Shown here: positions 26,459 to 35,410 of the stretch, piece after piece
Layout of the letters: every line of letters starts with the position of its first letter
How positions within the stretch are numbered: the first letter of the stretch is position 1
Source: Jiulongibacter sp966250325
GTDB lineage: Bacteria > Bacteroidota > Bacteroidia > Cytophagales > Spirosomataceae
Direction: 5' to 3'
Assembly (NCBI GenBank): GCA_966250325.1
Contig: CBINGY010000019.1
Coordinates: 9,904 to 73,903 of the forward strand
DNA length: 64,000 nucleotides
The notes under the pieces: model-generated
Told to the model about the DNA's origin: nothing
The model's input: only the letters and a program-made list of their open reading frames with translations
Databases searched by the model: none
Position numbers and translations under genes: made by a program

Positions 26459-27631
26459 TTAAAGTTGCTTTCTTAAGCGAGCCACCGGTATGTTGAGCTG
26501 CTCACGGTATTTGGCTACGGTGCGTCTGGCGATCTGGTAACCACGTTTTTTCAATTGTTTTTCCAGTTTATCGTCAGAGAGTGGGGCATGCTTGGGCTCT
26601 GAGTCAATTAACTCTTTCAGAATATTTTTTACTTCACGGCTGGAGGCATCTTCACCCGATTCGGTAGAAATTCCCTCGCTGAAAAAGTATTTCAGGGGAT
26701 AGATACCAAAGTCTGTTTGAACCGATTTACTATTTGCCACACGGGAAACCGTAGAGATGTCCATTTCAATTTTCTCAGCTATATCTTTGAGAATCATGGG
26801 CTTGAGGCGTGTTTCGTCTCCTTCCCAGAAAAATTCTTCCTGGTATTTTACGATGGCCTCCATAGTTTTCAGCAGCGTTTGCTGGCGTTGCTTGATGGCA
26901 TCAATAAACCACTTGGCAGCATCCAGTTTTTGCTTTACAAAGGTTACTGTTTCTTTGATCTGCTTGTTTTTCTTATCGCTCTTGTCGTAGGTGTCGAGCA
27001 TTTCAGAGAAAGATTTACTAACTCTTAGCTCGGGAGCGTTTTTGGAATTCAGAATGATGTCCAGTTTTCCGTTTTCTGCGGTCACGATAAAGTCGGGCAT
27101 GAGATAGGCTGCAGTGCTGTCTGCCTGGCCCACATTTCCGGGTTTGGGATTGAGACGAGTGATCATAGCCACCGCTTCTTTCAATGTCTCTCCATCTGTA
27201 TCCAGTTTTTTCTGGATGGTATCGTAATGTTTCTTAGTGAATTCTTCAAAGTGATTCTCAATGATTCTGATGGCATTGATACTTGCTTCTGAATAATAAT
27301 TTTCACGCTCCAGTTGCAACAGAAGGCACTCCTGCAGGTCACGGGCACCTATACCTGCCGGCTCAAACTTCTGTACTTTATGTAGCACGTCTAAAACTTC
27401 TTCCTCGCTTACATACAGGTTTTGACCAAACGCCAGATCATTACAAATGGACCGGATAGGTCGGCGAATGTAGCCGTCATCTTCGATGCTTCCGATGAGA
27501 TGTAATCCTATAGCCTCCTGTTTTTCATCCAATCTTAAATAGCCCAGTTGTTGTGTGAGAGCTTCGGAGAGTGTATTTGTTGAAACCACAGGCATAGAGT
27601 CGCGGTCATCGTCCCAGCCATCGCCATACAT
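26459..27631 (-). CDS. rpoN: Sigma-54 C-terminal fragment (core- and DNA-binding domains)
   Basis: 390 aa if initiated at the ATG 27631, 17 codons after the amber codon; no clear Shine-Dalgarno is present, which is normal in this phylum. It contains the core-RNA-polymerase-binding domain (SIEDDGYIRRP, FEPAGIGARDLQECL), the helix-turn-helix (LKDIAEKIEMDISTVSRV) and the RpoN box near the C-terminus for -24 promoter recognition. Without Region I this would bind promoters but respond poorly to enhancer-binding proteins. Confidence 0.7.
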   Translation of the reverse strand: MYGDGWDDDRDSMPVVSTNTLSEALTQQLGYLRLDEKQEAIGLHLIGSIEDDGYIRRPIRSICNDLAFGQNLYVSEEEVLDVLHKVQKFEPAGIGARDLQECLLLQLERENYYSEASINAIRIIENHFEEFTKKHYDTIQKKLDTDGETLKEAVAMITRLNPKPGNVGQADSTAAYLMPDFIVTAENGKLDIILNSKNAPELRVSKSFSEMLDTYDKSDKKNKQIKETVTFVKQKLDAAKWFIDAIKQRQQTLLKTMEAIVKYQEEFFWEGDETRLKPMILKDIAEKIEMDISTVSRVANSKSVQTDFGIYPLKYFFSEGISTESGEDASSREVKNILKELIDSEPKHAPLSDDKLEKQLKKRGYQIARRTVAKYREQLNIPVARLRKQL

Positions 27632-27682
27632 TTTATAGCCACTGTAATCGTCCTGATTCAGGTAGTCTTTGATGTCTATTCT

Positions 27683-27949
27683 CTACTTATATTCAATGCT
27701 TTCGTATTCAGAGAAATCGTCCCCATAATCATCATCGTAGTCATCTCCATAGTCTTCAGAAGACCCATACTCATCTTCCCTACCTTTTTCCTGCATTTCA
27801 AAACCCTCTTCGAGAGCGGGATTGATCTCCAGTTCTTCCTCAATGCGTTGATCAAGTTCAGCAGTAGGAATCTGCAGCAGTTTGATAAACTGAATTTGCT
27901 GAGGGGATAGTCGTTGTTGTAGTGATTGATTAAGGGCTAATTTTTGCAT
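27683..27949 (-). CDS. rpoN: Sigma-54 N-terminal fragment (Region I plus part of acidic Region II)
   Basis: 88 aa. Residues 1-50 are a complete Region I, which controls activator response and open-complex formation. Residues 51-88 are acidic linker (EDYGDDYDDDYGDDFSEY) ending in EYK before TAG. The break falls in the least conserved part of sigma-54, so this fragment could fold on its own. Confidence 0.7.
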   Translation of the reverse strand: MQKLALNQSLQQRLSPQQIQFIKLLQIPTAELDQRIEEELEINPALEEGFEMQEKGREDEYGSSEDYGDDYDDDYGDDFSEYESIEYK

Positions 27950-28209
27950 CGTAAGTCAAGTTAGAATCATTTGCTATTAGGACGTTCATTGAGGGTTTGT
28001 CATAAACCGTGCCAAACTGATTTTTTTATATGGCCGTCTCCCCAAAATTGTCTGCTTAACGAACATGTTGTATTCTGTTAGAGAATACTAAATTGTTTAT
28101 TATCAGATAATTGTTCCTAAATAAAAAACCAATTATGATTTTTTGAATAAGTATACAAAAAAATGCAAAAATCTGCTAGAAAAAGTAGAAAAGTGCTCTG
28201 CGGAGAATC

Positions 28210-29403
28210 TCAGGCAAGTACCGTTTTCAGCTTCATCTGAGTCTCATTCCACTCCTTGATGGCGGAGGAATCTTCGGTAATTCCACAGCCCGCAAAAAGA
28301 CTCATTTCTGAGCCCTTTAGTTTCATCGTACGCAGATTGACGTAAAGATTGGTATGTTTTTCGATATTGACCGGACCCAAAAATCCACTGTAAAATTCCC
28401 GGTCATGTTTTTCCTCTTTTCGCAGAAATTCGGAGGCGGGTGGCTTGGGCATTCCGCAAACGGCAGAAGTAGGATGAAGCAAATCAAGCATTACGCCGGC
28501 CATTTGAGGAAAACTTATGGCTTTGGTATCTACCTCAAAAGTAGACTGTAAATGAAGTAAATTACCTGCACGCACGGTTTTGGGGCCAATTTCTTTATAC
28601 TCCCTCACCCGAATTTTTTTGAACGAATTGATAATAAAGCGGCAGACCAGGGCCTGTTCTTCAATTTCTTTCTGATACCAGGGGGCCTCTGAGCTGGGTA
28701 TTTCCTTTCCGTTGGTATCGTAGGCCGATTGCGTTCCAGCCAGTGCCATTGTTTTGAAAATACCAGTTTCATCCTGTTTTACAAGGATTTCTGGTGTAGC
28801 TCCCATCCAGAAGGCACTTTCCCATGGAAGATAGGTGAGTGAACAGAACACACCCGGGTAGCTGGCACAGAGCTTTTCAAAGTGAGCAAAAGGATCTAAA
28901 TCTTCTGATAGCCGAATATTCTTCCTGCGGGATAGCACCACTTTTTCGAAATGCCCCGCCTTTATTTCCTCCCGTGCTTTTTCTACCATTGACTCAAATT
29001 CCAATTGAGCCGTCTCATCCAGTCCAATATAATCTGTCAATTTGGTGGACGGAATCCTGTTTGGGATGGTTGATGTAGAAAAATTTGCCGGTAAAAGATC
29101 AAATCCGTTCAGTTGATCACCAGTTAGTGGCTCATCAAGCGTGTTGAACCTGAAAAAGAAGTCGGCCTTAATAAAGACCGCTTTTTGTGAATGATCGTAA
29201 TCAAAAGGGGCCAGTGCAAAGCCTTCCGGGAGTTCATCCAGTTCTATTTTGCGGAAATCAGGCTGCTTGTTACGTGAAACAGCCAGCCGGAGATCCATCT
29301 CGCCGGGTTCACGCCAGAGAGCAAAAGCCATTCCCTCCTGCACCAGTCCGGAAAGCATCTCTCTGAATCGTATGTCAATATGTGATTCGATCCGTAGCTC
29401 CAA
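28210..29403 (-). CDS. menF: Isochorismate synthase
   Basis: 397 aa chorismate-binding enzyme. Conserved segments: FEKVVLSRRKNI, FWMGATPEIL, MALAGTQ, the EIGPKTVRAGNLLHL region, HPTSAVCGMPK and FLGPVNIEKHTNLYVNLR, ending with FAGCGITEDSSAIKEWNET. It converts chorismate to isochorismate, the entry to menaquinone (or, less likely here, a siderophore). It follows ccmE by 15 bases in the ccmBCDE cluster, linking quinone and cytochrome c biogenesis, which favours the menaquinone role. Homologues named EntC/PchA cannot be excluded by motif alone. Confidence 0.9.
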   Translation of the reverse strand: MELRIESHIDIRFREMLSGLVQEGMAFALWREPGEMDLRLAVSRNKQPDFRKIELDELPEGFALAPFDYDHSQKAVFIKADFFFRFNTLDEPLTGDQLNGFDLLPANFSTSTIPNRIPSTKLTDYIGLDETAQLEFESMVEKAREEIKAGHFEKVVLSRRKNIRLSEDLDPFAHFEKLCASYPGVFCSLTYLPWESAFWMGATPEILVKQDETGIFKTMALAGTQSAYDTNGKEIPSSEAPWYQKEIEEQALVCRFIINSFKKIRVREYKEIGPKTVRAGNLLHLQSTFEVDTKAISFPQMAGVMLDLLHPTSAVCGMPKPPASEFLRKEEKHDREFYSGFLGPVNIEKHTNLYVNLRTMKLKGSEMSLFAGCGITEDSSAIKEWNETQMKLKTVLA

Positions 29404-29418
29404 AACAACCCAGAAAGT

Positions 29419-29850
29419 TTAGTTTTTCAATTCGGCAGTGAGCTCGCCTTCGTTATTGTATTTTGAAGGGCATTTCAAAAGTATTTGCTCAGCTTCAAAA
29501 TAATCCTGATCCAAATTCATTTTACCTACCACAACCACCTTTTCCGATTTATCTAGATCCTGCGGTTTGGGTTTGTTATAGACTACCTTAGACTCGTTTT
29601 GAAGCGAGTCAATCATCATAAACTCGAAGCGGTTTGGGTTAAGTGAAGGTTCATAAACCATCCCTATGATCTGACCCATTCCATCCTTTTTTAATTCACC
29701 TACAACATGTATGGAATTTGTTTTTCCGTCTGCGGCCATCTCACGGGCTTCAGAAAAATCAGAATATGTACTTGCATCGCCCACGGTTGAAATAATCATT
29801 CCTATAGCCACTGCGATGACCACCAATGCGATGATATGCGATTTTTTCAT
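29419..29850 (-). CDS. ccmE: Cytochrome c maturation heme chaperone CcmE, CxxxY type
   Basis: 143 aa from the ATG (MKKSHIIALVV); the frame is open further upstream to a TTG but that overlaps ccmD. A single N-terminal membrane anchor is followed by the OB-fold periplasmic domain (HVVGELKKDG, VVVVGKM). CcmE normally binds heme covalently through His in HxxxY; here the site reads CPSKY, with Cys127 and Tyr131, the CxxxY variant known from archaea and some anaerobes. Last ccm gene in the local operon, next to menF. Confidence 0.88.
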   Translation of the reverse strand: MKKSHIIALVVIAVAIGMIISTVGDASTYSDFSEAREMAADGKTNSIHVVGELKKDGMGQIIGMVYEPSLNPNRFEFMMIDSLQNESKVVYNKPKPQDLDKSEKVVVVGKMNLDQDYFEAEQILLKCPSKYNNEGELTAELKN

Positions 29851-29854
29851 GCCT

Positions 29855-30037
29855 TTACTTCTTGCTTTTTTCCAGTTTCGATACCTTTCTATCCAACATA
29901 AAGAGGTAGAATAAAATTCCTGCGGTGACCAGTGCAATTACACAAACTACCACCCAAAACTTGCCTTCCTGCCGAAGGCCGTCTGCCATTTCTACTTCAC
30001 TTTGAAGCAGTAAAGCCCATATCATTTGAAGAGTCAT
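29855..30037 (-). CDS. ccmD: CcmD-like small membrane protein
   Basis: 60 aa with one transmembrane helix (FWVVVCVIALVTAGILFYLF) and a lysine-rich cytoplasmic tail, as in CcmD, which stabilises the CcmABC heme-release complex. Its ATG directly follows the ccmC stop (TAG then ATG) and it ends 4 bases before ccmE. Size and position decide the call; CcmD sequences are barely conserved. Confidence 0.75.
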   Translation of the reverse strand: MTLQMIWALLLQSEVEMADGLRQEGKFWVVVCVIALVTAGILFYLFMLDRKVSKLEKSKK

Positions 30038-30715
30038 CTATTTTTCGTTTTGCTTGTATTCTAACGTTTGAATTCGTGTTCGTAATCTGGCAATCCATAC
30101 ACCCACCAGAACCCAGCCGATTACGGCAGGGTAAAATACCATTCGCATCTGACTATCCATATCGTATTTTCCGAAGGCCGGATTGCCGCCATTACCGGGG
30201 TGAAGCGAGTCTGTGATTCTGGGAAGTATCCAAACCAGAGGCATAAAAGCCGCAAAGGCAAAAATATTGTAAACAGCAGAGAGGCGGGCTTTTTTCTGTT
30301 CATCATCAAACGAGCCTCTCAAAATGAAATAGGCGGCATAGATCAACATACCTATTTCCACGGCGATCAGTTTTGGATCCATAGGAAAGGGATTTCCCCA
30401 GGTATAATAGCCCCAAAGGCCGCCGGTTAGAAAGCCAAGCACGCCAAGAAAAAAGGCCACATGTGCGAAAGACACCGCTTCTATGTCTGACCGAACAGCA
30501 CCTTTCCGCAGATACTGAAGAGATCTGAGCATGGAAATGGTCATGAGCGTCATCATGGCAAACCAGAGGGGCACATGAAAATAAACGTTTCGTATGGTTT
30601 CATTGAGAATGGGCTGGCGGGGAACCTGGCCTACCAGACCCATGACTGAAACATAGATGAGCAATAAAGCTCCCAAAATTTTCCACCAGTTATTTTTTAT
30701 TGGCATAATGTTCAT
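30038..30715 (-). CDS. ccmC: Heme handling membrane protein CcmC
   Basis: 225 aa with six transmembrane segments. The tryptophan-rich WWD-type loop is present (GLWGYYTWGNPFPMDPK), with flanking heme-ligand candidates in YFHVPLWF and DSLHPGN. CcmC loads heme onto CcmE at the periplasmic face. It starts 24 bases after ccmB and abuts ccmD. CcmA, CcmF, CcmG and CcmH are not in the window. Confidence 0.93.
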   Translation of the reverse strand: MNIMPIKNNWWKILGALLLIYVSVMGLVGQVPRQPILNETIRNVYFHVPLWFAMMTLMTISMLRSLQYLRKGAVRSDIEAVSFAHVAFFLGVLGFLTGGLWGYYTWGNPFPMDPKLIAVEIGMLIYAAYFILRGSFDDEQKKARLSAVYNIFAFAAFMPLVWILPRITDSLHPGNGGNPAFGKYDMDSQMRMVFYPAVIGWVLVGVWIARLRTRIQTLEYKQNEK

Positions 30716-30739
30716 CAGGTCAATCTCTCATTCAACTAT

Positions 30740-31402
30740 TTAACTTCTCCACAAATATGGAAACAAAATAACACTCAGGGCCAGAACTATTCCGTTCAAG
30801 GCTACCAAAGTCATGATTTCATCGGTGCTTGCATTCCAGTTAAGCCCGTCCATCGCATTTTTTGAAAGTCGCATGAGCATGAGTAACATGGGAATGATAA
30901 TGGGAAAGCTCAGCAATGCCATCAAAGATCCTGCATTTTCGGCCTTCGAGGCAATTCCTGCCACAAGCGTCAAAGTGCCGGTAAAACCGAGAGCACCCAG
31001 AAGCACAGAAATAAGGTACAAAGGAATGTCATCTACCGGGTTCCCCAGCATCAGTGCATAGATGGCAAAACCCAGAACAGCCAGCAGCAGCATCAGCAGG
31101 AAATTGTAAACCAGCTTTGAAATGATGATGGATTCGGGCGATGCCAGGGTGTAATAATACAGATACCTGTTTCGGTTTTCCTGCGAAAAACTTTTGGCGA
31201 TGGCGTTAATTGCTGCAAACAGCAGTATGATCCAGAAAAGGGTATTCCAGACCACCGGATTCAGCGAGTCTGTCTTTACTCTGAAACTTAAAAAGCAAAT
31301 GAAAACGGTCGAAATGAGGTACAAAATCATTCCATTGAAGGCGTACTTATTTCGCCATTCCAGAGCAATTTCCTTATTTAAAAGTGCCAGAATCTCTCTC
31401 AT
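30740..31402 (-). CDS. ccmB: Heme exporter membrane subunit CcmB
   Basis: 220 aa from ATG 31402 (a TTG two codons upstream is also in frame). Starts REILALLNKEIALEWRNKYA, the CcmB N-terminal signature, followed by six hydrophobic segments. CcmB is the permease of the CcmAB(CD) ABC complex that uses ATP to release holo-CcmE. No ccmA lies next to it. A -7 box TACCTTTG (31435-31428, minus) lies 25 bases upstream, suggesting that the ccmBCDE-menF transcript starts here. Confidence 0.92.
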   Translation of the reverse strand: MREILALLNKEIALEWRNKYAFNGMILYLISTVFICFLSFRVKTDSLNPVVWNTLFWIILLFAAINAIAKSFSQENRNRYLYYYTLASPESIIISKLVYNFLLMLLLAVLGFAIYALMLGNPVDDIPLYLISVLLGALGFTGTLTLVAGIASKAENAGSLMALLSFPIIIPMLLMLMRLSKNAMDGLNWNASTDEIMTLVALNGIVLALSVILFPYLWRS

Positions 31403-31491
31403 TCGCAATCACCGCATGGCGGATGTGCAAAGGTACATCGAAAAGGTTTTCGCCGGTTAGGAAATAAAGAAAACTGAGCAGTATCAATTTT

Positions 31492-32304
31492 TTATTTGTA
31501 CCGGCTGCTCAGATCCAGTATGCGGATATTCCGGAACCACACCGGGTGCCCCTCTGCCTGAAGGGCGATGTATCCATCTTTCAGAGGCATTCCTTTATTT
31601 TTAATGAACCAGGTGCGGTCATCTACCCAGCGGGTATCTTCTTCCATCTCCCAGCCGCCAATCTGAGGTTTAAAATAGGTGAGCACCGTATCGCCGTTAA
31701 TTACGTGATGTACCACCGAGTCGCCCAGTACAATGGCCTCGGCCTTTACCCATTGATCTTCAAAGGTGGGCCCGTTGGAATACATCATGTGATCTGTCCA
31801 GAGTTTTCCGTTTTTTACCACATGTGTACCCGGACTCGCCAGATTGCCCGTGGCCCGGCTGTTCGTGTCTATTCTCGAGAGAAACTGCATTTCTATAGAG
31901 GCCGGGAAATTCTGGTTTAATTCCTGACTGGCAGCAGACTGCGAATGCAGCATCACACCGCTGTTTGCTTCAGCGTAATCGGGGCTGCCTGGCGTGAGTT
32001 TACCCAGAATTCGGTATTCCAGCTGCAGACGGTAATGCGAAAAAGGCTTTTTGTAATACAAATGCCCGAACTCGTGAGTAAAGGTATCGTACTCGGCGTA
32101 ATTTACTTTGATGATGCTGTCTTCTACGATCCAGGTGTTTTTGAAATTCTCATTGAGCGGATGTCCCGAAATTTTAATATCCCAGCCTTCCAGGTCTTTT
32201 CCATTGAACAATGAAATCCAATTCTCTTCCGGTTCTTCTGGAGAGCAGGAAATCAAAAATACTGCTATAAGAAGCACAGCAGGAACAGGAATTTTACGGT
32301 GCAT
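31492..32304 (-). CDS. DUF1080 (3-keto-disaccharide hydrolase family) lipoprotein
   Basis: 270 aa. Type II signal peptide with lipobox LISC (Cys near 20), so it is a membrane-anchored lipoprotein. The family core is clear: WISLFNGKDLEGWDIK, YRLQLEYRILG, EANSGVMLHSQ, SIEMQFL and GYIALQAEGHPVWFRNIRI. DUF1080 is a jelly-roll domain that includes enzymes cleaving 3-keto-glycosides. It stands alone downstream of the ccm start region, and a second DUF1080 gene is at 56053. Confidence 0.88.
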   Translation of the reverse strand: MHRKIPVPAVLLIAVFLISCSPEEPEENWISLFNGKDLEGWDIKISGHPLNENFKNTWIVEDSIIKVNYAEYDTFTHEFGHLYYKKPFSHYRLQLEYRILGKLTPGSPDYAEANSGVMLHSQSAASQELNQNFPASIEMQFLSRIDTNSRATGNLASPGTHVVKNGKLWTDHMMYSNGPTFEDQWVKAEAIVLGDSVVHHVINGDTVLTYFKPQIGGWEMEEDTRWVDDRTWFIKNKGMPLKDGYIALQAEGHPVWFRNIRILDLSSRYK

Positions 32305-32418
32305 AGGGTTACGGATTTTTTTTGTTTGAGTTTAAGGCAAAGCCGCATGACCAGCCTGACGCGGAATAAAAATGCCTATTACTTTCCAATATTAAGGCAT
32401 AAGTCACAACAAGCTACT

Positions 32419-32426
32419 TATTTTTG
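32419..32426 (+). promoter_or_regulatory. Candidate -7 box of galK
   Basis: TATTTTTG matches TAnnTTTG, 21 bases before the TTG start; no TTTG at the -33 spacing. It implies a very short leader. Confidence 0.35.
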
Positions 32427-32447
32427 GCAAATTTTGAATGAACCACC

Positions 32448-33614
32448 TTGCATACCTTAGATCTAATACGAAGTAAGTTTATCTCCCGGTTTCAAATACA
32501 ACCTGAGCTTCTGGTCAGAGCACCGGGACGGATTAACCTCATTGGCGAGCATACCGATTATAACGGAGGTTTTGTATTGCCCGCTTCTGTAGATAAGGCC
32601 ATTTATTTCTGTTTGTCTTCAAGAACTGACGATCAGATTCTGCTCTATTCTGCAGATCTGGAAGAGGAATTGACCCTAAATACTTCTGATCTTAAAAAGA
32701 CGGATAAAGGCTGGGCAAATTTCCTGATCGGGGTAATGGCCGAGCTGGAAAAAGACGGGGCCAGGTTTACACACGGCTTTCAATTATGTTTTGGCGGAGA
32801 TGTGCCACTGGGAGCAGGCATGTCAAGTTCGGCCGCCATAGAAAGTGGAATGGGTACGGCCATGAATTCGATGTTTTCTTTAGGAAAAACTCAACTGGAA
32901 CTGGCTTTGATAGCACAGCGGGCCGAACATAATTTTGCCGGGGTACGCTGTGGAATCATGGATATGTACGCCTCCATTTTTGGCAGGAAGAATCAGTTAA
33001 TCCGGCTTGATTGCCGTGATTTGACGCATGAATACCTGCCTTTTGACTTCCCCGAAGTAGCCATTGTGCTTTTTAATACCGGTGTAAAACATAATCTGGC
33101 AGAGACAGCCTACAATGAACGCAGAGAGGAATGTGAGGCTGGTGTGAAGAGACTTAATGAGGTTTTTCATACGATACGAAATCTACGGGATGCTACATTG
33201 GAGCAGCTGGAGCAAATCAGAGAATCATTGCCTGAGAAGGTTTACAAGCGTTGTCATTTTGTACTCTCCGAAACCCGCCGAATGATGGAAGCCACCCGGG
33301 CTCTTCAAAATGAGGATCTGAGAACATTTGGTAAACTCATGTATGAAACGCACGAAGGACTCAGCAAAGAGTACGAAGTGAGCTGCAAAGAACTCGATTT
33401 TCTGGTAGAGCAGGTCAGTGACCAGAAGGAAGTGATAGGAGCACGAATGATGGGCGGAGGGTTTGGCGGATGTACGATTAATCTGGTGGAGAAGCCTGGT
33501 CTGGGAGAACTGGTGAAACGAGTAAAACAGGCTTATGAGAGGCAATTTGGGATTGAGCCTGAGCATTATGTGGTATCTCTTACCGATGGCTGTTCCGTAA
33601 TTTCTGAAGGTTAA
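32448..33614 (+). CDS. galK: Galactokinase
   Basis: 388 aa GHMP kinase. PGRINLIGEHTDYNGG (26-41) is the galactokinase signature, LGAGMSSSAAIE the ATP-binding loop, and MMGGGFGGCTINLV the third GHMP motif. It phosphorylates galactose at C1 for the Leloir pathway. The start must be TTG 32448, because an in-frame TGA lies at 32439-32441 and no ATG precedes the conserved region. An ATG 10 bases upstream opens only a 12-codon frame. galT and galE are not adjacent; glpD follows after 90 bases. Confidence 0.95.
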   Translation: MHTLDLIRSKFISRFQIQPELLVRAPGRINLIGEHTDYNGGFVLPASVDKAIYFCLSSRTDDQILLYSADLEEELTLNTSDLKKTDKGWANFLIGVMAELEKDGARFTHGFQLCFGGDVPLGAGMSSSAAIESGMGTAMNSMFSLGKTQLELALIAQRAEHNFAGVRCGIMDMYASIFGRKNQLIRLDCRDLTHEYLPFDFPEVAIVLFNTGVKHNLAETAYNERREECEAGVKRLNEVFHTIRNLRDATLEQLEQIRESLPEKVYKRCHFVLSETRRMMEATRALQNEDLRTFGKLMYETHEGLSKEYEVSCKELDFLVEQVSDQKEVIGARMMGGGFGGCTINLVEKPGLGELVKRVKQAYERQFGIEPEHYVVSLTDGCSVISEG

Positions 33615-33704
33615 CCGGAAATAAATGAAAGTAGTGTTAAAGAACCGTGGAATTACTTTCGGGAAAGAATAGGCTTCCGTAGTTTTGGGAAGACGAAAAT
33701 TTCT

Positions 33705-35351
33705 ATGAACAGAGTAGAGCAACTGGCTCAGTTAAGAAACCGGCAATTTGATCTTTGTATAATCGGTGCAGGGGCCAGCGGAGCCGGCGTAGCTCTGGAT
33801 GCCGCTTTACGCGGATACACCGTATGTCTGATTGATCGCAGCGATTTCAGTGCAGAAACCTCATCGCGTTCGACCAAACTGATTCATGGGGGGGTGCGGT
33901 ATTTGGAGCAGGCATTCAAAAAGCTGGATTTTGCCCAGCTTAAGCAGGTAAAACACGGTTTGGCCGAACGTAAAACACTGATTAAAAACGCTTCACATCT
34001 TGCCGGACCGCTCGGACTTATCACTCCGGTTTTTTCATGGATGGAAGGCTTGTATTATTCCATTGGCCTCAGAATTTATGGCTTAATTGCCGGTGACGAT
34101 GGCATGCCCAGAGCACAATGGCTGAATAAAAAGGAGACTTTCCTACGAATGCCCGGCCTTACCAAAAAACTTCATAGCTCTATTTTGTATTATGACGGCA
34201 TGTTTGACGATGCCCGATACGTTATTGCACTGGTGCAAAGTTCGGTAAAAGAGGGGGCGGTGGCCGCCAATTATGTATCGTTTCAGTCATTCGAGAAAAA
34301 TAAGGAGGGTAAACTCACATCTGCTCATGTGACTGATGAACTCAGCGGAGAGCAATTTGAGATTAAAGCGAATGTATACGTGAATTGTACAGGCCCGTAT
34401 TCAGATTATGTAAGGCTGGCGGCAAATCCTGCGGAAGAACCCCGCATGAGACCATCAAAAGGGGTTCATCTTGTTTTTCCTGGCTCTTACCTGCAAAGCA
34501 AGGAGGCCATGCTGATTCCTGAAACCTCAGATGGTCGCGTGGTTTTTGTGAAGCCTTTGGATAATGAGGTGATGGTAGGTACCACGGATACTCCATACGA
34601 CCAGCTCGAAAAGGAGCCTATGCTGGAAAGCGATGAAATTGACTATCTGCTGGAAACGCTTCGGTCTTTCATGGAAAAAATGCCGGATAGAAGTGAGATT
34701 AAGGCGGGATTTGCCGGAATTCGTCCGCTGCTCGCAGCCAAAAGATCAAACCGCAAAGAAACCAAAAGTCTGCTTCGTGATCATGAAGTGGAGCTGGATG
34801 AGGTATCCGGACTGGTAAGTTTGCTTGGCGGGAAGTGGACCACCTACCGGGTAATGGCTCAGGATTGTGTGGATCTGATTGGTCAACTTACTGGAAGAGA
34901 GGTTGCCTGTAGCACCTCAGATCATCATCTGGCGGGTAATCAGGTACCTGACTTTGACAAGGAAAACTTCAGGCAACTGGCTCTGCAAAAAGGCTTGCAG
35001 GAAGAAAGTATACGCCAATTACTTTCCAGGTATGGCGATCAGTCGCCGCGACTCCTTGAAATCATAGAGGAAAACAAGTCGCTGGCAGAACCCATCCTGG
35101 AAAACTACCCTTTTCTTCTTGCTGAAGTGATTTACGCGATACGCTTCGAAATGGCGGTAAAGCTGCGTGATTTCCTGAGCCGGAGAATACGTCTGGAAAT
35201 TACTGACTGGGAGGGTAGCAAAAAGGCTGCAGAGAAAATTGCTCCGTATTTTCAGCGGGAGCTGGGGTGGGAGGATGAGCAAAGGAAATACGAACTGAGC
35301 GAATATAATTCGATGATTGAAGAGTTTCAACGAAGAGCTTTTGCCGATTAA
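33705..35351 (+). CDS. glpD: FAD-dependent glycerol-3-phosphate dehydrogenase
   Basis: 548 aa. FAD-binding GAGASGAGVALDAA (21-34), SSRSTKLIHGGVRYLEQ, RPSKGVHLVFP, VGTTDTPY and GIRPLLAAK are the usual GlpD segments, and the C-terminal helical cap domain is complete. It oxidises glycerol-3-phosphate to dihydroxyacetone phosphate and feeds electrons to quinone at the membrane. No glpF or glpK nearby. The product DHAP is also the substrate of MgsA at the other end of the window. Confidence 0.94.
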   Translation: MNRVEQLAQLRNRQFDLCIIGAGASGAGVALDAALRGYTVCLIDRSDFSAETSSRSTKLIHGGVRYLEQAFKKLDFAQLKQVKHGLAERKTLIKNASHLAGPLGLITPVFSWMEGLYYSIGLRIYGLIAGDDGMPRAQWLNKKETFLRMPGLTKKLHSSILYYDGMFDDARYVIALVQSSVKEGAVAANYVSFQSFEKNKEGKLTSAHVTDELSGEQFEIKANVYVNCTGPYSDYVRLAANPAEEPRMRPSKGVHLVFPGSYLQSKEAMLIPETSDGRVVFVKPLDNEVMVGTTDTPYDQLEKEPMLESDEIDYLLETLRSFMEKMPDRSEIKAGFAGIRPLLAAKRSNRKETKSLLRDHEVELDEVSGLVSLLGGKWTTYRVMAQDCVDLIGQLTGREVACSTSDHHLAGNQVPDFDKENFRQLALQKGLQEESIRQLLSRYGDQSPRLLEIIEENKSLAEPILENYPFLLAEVIYAIRFEMAVKLRDFLSRRIRLEITDWEGSKKAAEKIAPYFQRELGWEDEQRKYELSEYNSMIEEFQRRAFAD

Positions 35352-35410
35352 AAAAAAAACGCCCCGAAAGTTAAAAGAACAATCGGGATGCTTTGAAGTA
35401 GTTAGTCCGA

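Larger units (their letters stand above)
26459..27949 (-). pseudogene. rpoN: RNA polymerase sigma-54, interrupted by one in-frame amber codon
   Basis: Reading 27949 to 26459 in one frame gives a complete 496-codon sigma-54 except for a TAG at 27685-27683 (codon 89). Before it: the glutamine-rich activator-interaction Region I (QSLQQRLSPQQIQFIKLLQ). After it: the rest of acidic Region II, the core-binding domain and the DNA-binding RpoN box (ARRTVAKYREQL). Both sides are in the same frame with no indel, so a single base change such as GAG to TAG would explain it. TAG ends ordinary genes here (for example ccmC and the 9676 gene), so recoding is unlikely. It could be a sequencing error, a mutation, or a split gene working through reinitiation. 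Confidence 0.75.

Noticed and set aside
35355..35395. GC-rich dyad between glpD and the isomerase gene
   Set aside because: CCCCGA/TCGGGA pairing has a 15-base loop and no T-run; too weak to call as a terminator.
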